Made by a program: the position numbers and the translations under genes. 19,122 nucleotides of DNA, from NCBI GenBank assembly GCA_041571375.1, contig JBFFUJ010000018.1, forward strand, positions 1-19,122. Reading direction: 5' to 3'. The notes under the pieces are model-generated. The model was not told the origin of the DNA and did not search any database. It worked only from the letters and a program-made list of their open reading frames with translations. Positions 15,750 to 19,122 of this stretch are shown here, piece after piece. Each line of letters starts with the position of its first letter. Position 1 is the first letter of the stretch. This DNA is from CALKKN01 sp041571375 (GTDB lineage: Bacteria > Pseudomonadota > Gammaproteobacteria > Xanthomonadales > SZUA-36).

Positions 15750-15777
15750 GCGCCGCTGGGCGATTAAGGAGGGGGGG

Positions 15778-16722
15778 ATGCAAGATGTCCATCAGGGGCA
15801 GGAGGATGTGTCTGCGCCCGACAAGCCGCCGACGGTCTCCTCCGGCAACTCCTGCAAGTCCCTGACGGCCCGACGTCCGCAGCACCATTACCGGGGCGAC
15901 GTCACCCATATTTACCTCGGCGAGATCGGGCGTGCCCGCCTCCTGACCGCTGAGGAAGAGATTTATCTCTCCCGCAAAGCCCGCCAGGGCTGCCACCTCA
16001 GCCGCCAGCGCATGATCGAGTCCAATCTTCGCCTCGTGGTCAACATTGCGCGGTCCTACGTCAAACGCGGCCTGCCGTTGCTCGATCTGGTGGAGGAAGG
16101 CAATCTGGGACTGATCCGCGCGGTCGAGAAATTCGATCCGGATCGCGGCTGTCGTTTTTCAACCTATGCCACCTGGTGGATACGCCAGGCAGTCGAACGG
16201 GCCATCATGAACCAGTGCCGGACCGTCAGACTGCCGATTCACGTGATCCGGGAGTTGGCGGTTTACCTGCGCACCGCGCGCGATCTCGAGCAACGGTTGA
16301 GCCGGCGTCCGAGCATCGAAGAGGTTGCGAGGGAACTCGACATACCGGCCGCCAACGTAGAGCGGCTGTTCGGGCTGAACGAGCCGACGGCGTCCGCGGA
16401 CGAGCCGGTCAACTCGAGTTCGGACCGGGTCGTACTCGACTCCATTGCCGACGAGAGCAGTGAAAACCCGGAGGTCGAGTACGCCGGTGCGGCGGCAGGC
16501 AGAATGCTCACCCATTGGCTCGGTCAACTCTCCAGGCAGCAGAGGGAGGTGGTCGAACATCGCTTTGGCCTTAACGGTCACGGTCGCCGCACGCTCGAGG
16601 AGGTAGGCGTTTTACTGGGGGTCACCCGGGAGCGCGTACGCCAGGTCCAGCTCGCCGCGCTGGCAAGGCTGCGGGAGATTTCGAGCCGCGAGGGCTATCG
16701 GGAACTTCCGTTTCTCGACTGA
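15778..16722 (+). CDS. rpoS: RNA polymerase sigma factor RpoS (sigma-38)
   Basis: RpoS directs RNA polymerase to stationary-phase and general-stress promoters. The 314-residue product (E. coli 330) has a short region 1, region 1.2 (YLGEIGRARLLTAEEE) and region 2 (about 80-155), including NLRLVVNIARSYV, FSTYATWWIRQAVERAIMNQ and RLPIHVI. Region 3 (about 160-215) contains AVYLRTARDLEQRL, and region 4 ends in the helix-turn-helix TLEEVGVLLGVTRERVRQVQ (271-290). The position equivalent to E. coli Lys173, used for RssB binding, is Arg158. The start has a very strong ribosome binding site (AAGGAGG, five-base spacer). It follows nlpD after 196 bases and ends two bases from the convergent Mth938-domain gene. 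Confidence 0.97.
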   Translation: MQDVHQGQEDVSAPDKPPTVSSGNSCKSLTARRPQHHYRGDVTHIYLGEIGRARLLTAEEEIYLSRKARQGCHLSRQRMIESNLRLVVNIARSYVKRGLPLLDLVEEGNLGLIRAVEKFDPDRGCRFSTYATWWIRQAVERAIMNQCRTVRLPIHVIRELAVYLRTARDLEQRLSRRPSIEEVARELDIPAANVERLFGLNEPTASADEPVNSSSDRVVLDSIADESSENPEVEYAGAAAGRMLTHWLGQLSRQQREVVEHRFGLNGHGRRTLEEVGVLLGVTRERVRQVQLAALARLREISSREGYRELPFLD

Positions 16723-16724
16723 GC

Positions 16725-17108
16725 TCAGGATTCCGGGCCCGGCGGCAGCAGCGCGGCGACGACATTGCGCCGTTCGGATACGAGGATGTTGAAGGTGCGA
16801 CACGCGGCGCGCGTCGTCATGACCTCGACCCCGACGTTTCTGCCGTAGAAACGCATCAGCAGTTCCGCGGGTGGAAACACCTGAACGGGGCCGGTTCCAA
16901 GCAGCACGATCTCCGGGGCCAGGGCGAACAGCGGCTCCAGCCGCTCCTCGTTCAGCTCGCCCAGGTCCCGAACCGGCCAGTCCGCCAGCACTTCGCTCGC
17001 ACTGAGAATCAGCGACCCGGGATATACCCGCTCGCCGACGTGTACGCCCTCGGCTGAAACCGAGCGTATGTACAGGTGGTCGCCTGGTCGTTCGAGCGTC
17101 AATTCCAT
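16725..17108 (-). CDS. Mth938-like domain protein (DUF498/NDUFAF3 family)
   Basis: Function is unknown in bacteria; the family shares its fold with archaeal Mth938 and the eukaryotic complex I assembly factor NDUFAF3. The 127-residue product is of normal family length (about 120-130). It shows the typical pattern: an N-terminal strand MELTLERPGDHLYIRSV, a YPGSLILSASEVLADWPV segment, the central PEIVLLGTG and a C-terminal RTFNILVSERRNVVAALLPP. The ATG at 17108 was chosen from this pattern. The frame stays open to 17177, but that part overlaps the upstream yhbY gene. The ribosome binding site is weak. It follows yhbY by 34 bases, so the two are likely co-transcribed. Confidence 0.88.
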   Translation of the reverse strand: MELTLERPGDHLYIRSVSAEGVHVGERVYPGSLILSASEVLADWPVRDLGELNEERLEPLFALAPEIVLLGTGPVQVFPPAELLMRFYGRNVGVEVMTTRAACRTFNILVSERRNVVAALLPPGPES

Positions 17109-17142
17109 CGACGTGGGGGCCCGAGTGCAGGATCGGTCGGGT

Positions 17143-17436
17143 TCATCCTGGCAGCTCGATGACGGCCTTTTCGACATTGCGCCTGAAATAGCAGGCTATT
17201 TGGCCAATCGAATGGACGATCTCTGCACCACATCGCCGCCCGATCTCATCGATCAGCACGGCCCGGGCGTCACGGTCGGCCCGTAGCCGAACCTTGATGA
17301 GTTCATGGTGGTCGAGCGCGGACTCGATTTCGGCGATGACGCTGTCCGTCAGGCCCTTGTCGCCGACCATCACGACGGGCTGCAGCGCATGGCTGAGGCC
17401 TCGGAGGTGTTTTCTCTGTTTGGGCGAAAGTGCCAT
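17143..17436 (-). CDS. yhbY: Ribosome assembly RNA-binding protein YhbY (CRM domain)
   Basis: YhbY is a small CRM-domain protein associated with pre-50S ribosomal particles. The 97-residue product is the same length as E. coli YhbY. It carries the core LSPKQRKHLRGLSHALQPVV, the GxxG-type loop region VMVGDKGLTDSVIAEIESAL, then HELIKVRLR and a C-terminal IGQIACYFRRN segment. The ATG at 17436 is supported by this alignment; the frame stays open for another 370 bases, but that stretch is a shadow of rlmE. It is divergent from rlmE across an 87-base gap, the same arrangement as in E. coli, where both products act on the large ribosomal subunit. Confidence 0.96.
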   Translation of the reverse strand: MALSPKQRKHLRGLSHALQPVVMVGDKGLTDSVIAEIESALDHHELIKVRLRADRDARAVLIDEIGRRCGAEIVHSIGQIACYFRRNVEKAVIELPG

Positions 17437-17483
17437 GCGGAACCTGGGGATGTGGCAAACTGCGCAAGCATCAACGGCTGCGG

Positions 17484-17492
17484 ATTCTAACA
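17484..17492 (-). promoter_or_regulatory. yhbY: Possible extended -10 promoter for yhbY
   Basis: On the minus strand TGTTAGAAT contains TAGAAT (17489-17484, five of six to -10) with the TG of an extended -10 one base upstream. No good -35 is seen at 17 bases. It lies about 48 bases before yhbY in the divergent yhbY-rlmE gap. No comparable rlmE promoter could be picked out. Visual match only. Confidence 0.35.
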
Positions 17493-17523
17493 CGCGCAGG
17501 ACGTTCGCGAGCAATCGGGTCCA

Positions 17524-18147
17524 ATGGCAAAGAGCAAGAGCAGCAAACGCTGGCTGGCAGAGCATTTCGATGATCCTTTCGTCCGGCAGGCCCATCGGCA
17601 GGGGTTCCGCTCGCGTGCGGCGTTCAAGCTTCAGGAGCTGCAGGACAAGTTTGGACTGATCAAGCCCGGCATGACCGTGGTCGACCTGGGAGCGGCCCCG
17701 GGCGGCTGGTCGCAATTGGCCCGCGGACTGGTCGGCCCGACAGGGCGCGTGATCGCACTGGATATCCTCGAAATGGAGCCGTTGCCCGGCGTCGAGTTCA
17801 TTCACGGGGATTTCACGGAGGATCAGCCATTATCACGGCTGGAAGAAGCCCTCGACGGACGAACCGTCGATCTTGTGATATCGGACATGGCCCCCAATAT
17901 CAGTGGCATGGCGGCCGTGGACCAGGCCAGGAGCATGTACCTGGCCGAACTGGCGCTGGAGTTCGTCCGGACGCACCTGAAACCCGCGGGAGATTTCGTG
18001 GTCAAGTTGTTTCAGGGGGCGGATTTTGACGACTATGTGCGCCAGGTCCGCACCCTGTTCGACAAGGTGCGGATAGTCAAGCCGAAGGCGTCGCGGGCGC
18101 GGAGCAGGGAAGTCTACCTGCTGGCCCGCGGCCGCCGGAGCAAGTAA
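17524..18147 (+). CDS. rlmE: 23S rRNA (uridine-2552-2'-O)-methyltransferase RlmE (FtsJ/RrmJ)
   Basis: RlmE methylates the 2'-OH of U2552 in the A-loop of 23S rRNA in assembled 50S subunits, using S-adenosylmethionine. The 207-residue product (E. coli 209) has the SAM loop VVDLGAAPGGWSQ (52-64). The catalytic K-D-K-E tetrad is present: K35 (RAAFKL), D121 (VISDMAPN), K161 (FVVKLFQG) and E196 (SREVYLL). The N-terminus is basic (AKSKSSKRW), as expected for rRNA binding. ftsH begins 62 bases downstream in the same direction, the usual rlmE-ftsH pair. Confidence 0.97.
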   Translation: MAKSKSSKRWLAEHFDDPFVRQAHRQGFRSRAAFKLQELQDKFGLIKPGMTVVDLGAAPGGWSQLARGLVGPTGRVIALDILEMEPLPGVEFIHGDFTEDQPLSRLEEALDGRTVDLVISDMAPNISGMAAVDQARSMYLAELALEFVRTHLKPAGDFVVKLFQGADFDDYVRQVRTLFDKVRIVKPKASRARSREVYLLARGRRSK

Positions 18148-18209
18148 ATTGGGAGGAGAGAAGCGTCCAATGGGCTGTCGGCGGGAAAGGAACAAGAGAG
18201 GAATACGAT

Positions 18210-19122
18210 TTGAATGACCTTGCCAAGCAACTGTTGACCTGGGCGATTATTGCCATCGTTCTCGTCTCCATATTCAATCATTACGCGAGTGTCGGGACGG
18301 CGCCCGACTCACTTTCGTATTCCGAATTCCTGAGTAACGTGCGCAACGGCCAGGTGGCCGAGGTCCACGTTCAGAGTAGCGAGAGCGGCAACAGCATCAG
18401 CGGACGGTCCGTAGACGGCGGCGAGTTCAAAACCTTCGGTCCACCGGATCCGAAGCTGGTGGACGACCTGGTGGAAAACAAGGTTGAAATTACCGCCGAG
18501 CCGCCTGCCGAACGTTCGGTGCTCGTCGACCTGATACTCGGCGTGGCGCCCATCCTGCTGCTGATTGGTGTGTGGGTCTACTTCATGCGCCAGATGCAGG
18601 GAGGCGGCGCGGGCCGCGGCGCCATGTCGTTCGGCAAGAGCCGCGCCAAGCTGCAGGGCGAGGACCAGGTCCAGGTCACGTTCGCCGACGTCGCCGGCGT
18701 GGAGGAGGCGAAGGAAGAGGTCAGCGAACTGGTGGAATTCCTCCGCAACCCCGCCAAGTTCCAGAAGCTCGGTGGCCACATTCCTCGCGGCGTGCTGATG
18801 GTCGGTGCCCCGGGCACCGGCAAGACATTGCTCGCGAAGGCCATTGCCGGGGAAGCCAAGGTTCCGTTCTTCTCGATCTCAGGATCGGACTTCGTCGAAA
18901 TGTTCGTCGGTGTCGGTGCATCCCGGGTGCGAGACATGTTCGACCAGGCCAAGAAGCACGCCCCCTGCATCATTTTCATCGATGAAATCGACGCGGTGGG
19001 CCGCCATCGCGGAGCCGGCCTGGGCGGCGGTCACGACGAGCGCGAGCAGACCCTCAACCAGCTCCTGGTCGAGATGGACGGGTTCGAGACGAACGAAGGC
19101 GTGATCCTCATCGCCGCGACCA
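18210..19122 (+). CDS. ftsH: ATP-dependent zinc metalloprotease FtsH (partial, 3' end outside window)
   Basis: FtsH is a hexameric inner-membrane AAA protease that degrades membrane proteins and regulators such as LpxC and sigma-32. The visible 304 residues hold transmembrane segment 1 (about 7-24), the periplasmic domain (about 25-103) and transmembrane segment 2 (about 106-126). They continue into the linker MRQMQGGG and the start of the AAA domain, with Walker A GAPGTGKT (199-206) and Walker B IIFIDE (254-259). The zinc-binding HExxH is beyond the edge. The start is TTG at 18210 with AGAGG eight bases upstream; it gives MNDLAKQLLTW, the family N-terminus, and no in-frame ATG fits. The frame is open to the last base. 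Confidence 0.96.
   Translation, partial: MNDLAKQLLTWAIIAIVLVSIFNHYASVGTAPDSLSYSEFLSNVRNGQVAEVHVQSSESGNSISGRSVDGGEFKTFGPPDPKLVDDLVENKVEITAEPPAERSVLVDLILGVAPILLLIGVWVYFMRQMQGGGAGRGAMSFGKSRAKLQGEDQVQVTFADVAGVEEAKEEVSELVEFLRNPAKFQKLGGHIPRGVLMVGAPGTGKTLLAKAIAGEAKVPFFSISGSDFVEMFVGVGASRVRDMFDQAKKHAPCIIFIDEIDAVGRHRGAGLGGGHDEREQTLNQLLVEMDGFETNEGVILIAAT

Noticed and set aside
18148..18171. ATTGG...CCAAT inverted repeat in the rlmE-ftsH gap
   Set aside because: A five-base stem with a 14-base loop is expected by chance; no supporting context.
1..19122. Search for a defence system, mobile element, CRISPR array, biosynthetic cluster or other undescribed system
   Set aside because: Every gene maps to a known core family in a known syntenic block. 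I saw no direct-repeat arrays, transposase, integrase, tRNA-linked insertion or compositional break.

Overview
The window is a dense, GC-rich stretch of core chromosome from a gammaproteobacterium. The diagnostic evidence is the gene content and order: metG divergent from mrp, mrp followed by dcd, petABC followed by sspA-sspB, the surE-pcm-nlpD-rpoS cluster, and yhbY divergent from rlmE-ftsH. The high GC, the bc1 complex and the Rnf complex point to a respiring lineage outside the enterobacteria, perhaps Xanthomonadales/Chromatiales-like. That placement is an inference. Twenty-two protein genes are supported. Twenty are complete, and rnfD and ftsH run off the left and right edges. I see no tRNA, rRNA, CRISPR array, insertion sequence, prophage, toxin-antitoxin or restriction system, and no gap without a gene longer than about 271 bases.

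Left part (1-5317, minus strand): metG is followed, with almost no spacing, by rnfA, rnfB, rnfC and rnfD, which encode the membrane Rnf electron-transport complex. The genes overlap or nearly touch (metG stop inside the rnfA ribosome binding site, rnfB/rnfC sharing TGATG, rnfC/rnfD sharing ATGA), so they look like one transcript with translational coupling. rnfA starts with TTG and rnfB with GTG.

Centre (5475-12221): mrp (iron-sulfur carrier ATPase) and dcd (dCTP deaminase) read to the right and meet the convergent degS-like membrane protease gene. From the degS upstream region the petABC operon reads right: Rieske protein, cytochrome b and cytochrome c1, joined by stop/start overlaps. It is followed by sspA (RNA-polymerase-associated stringent starvation protein) and sspB (ClpXP adaptor).

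Right part (12243-19122): a minus-strand pair, a DUF3301 membrane protein and an Smr-domain protein, lies between sspB and surE. Then surE, pcm, nlpD and rpoS form the classical stationary-phase/repair cluster, with a 196-base nlpD-rpoS gap that holds a possible rpoS promoter and a leader hairpin. A Mth938-domain protein and yhbY read left, convergent with rpoS. rlmE (23S rRNA 2'-O-methyltransferase) and ftsH (membrane AAA protease, TTG start) read right to the end.

I did not find an undescribed system. The points most worth a second look are local: the coupled DUF3301-Smr pair, the rpoS leader hairpin, the PVWY Qo motif and Lys-containing Rieske box in the bc1 complex, the Arg at the RssB-recognition position of RpoS, the shared degS/petABC control region, and the metG-rnf junction.
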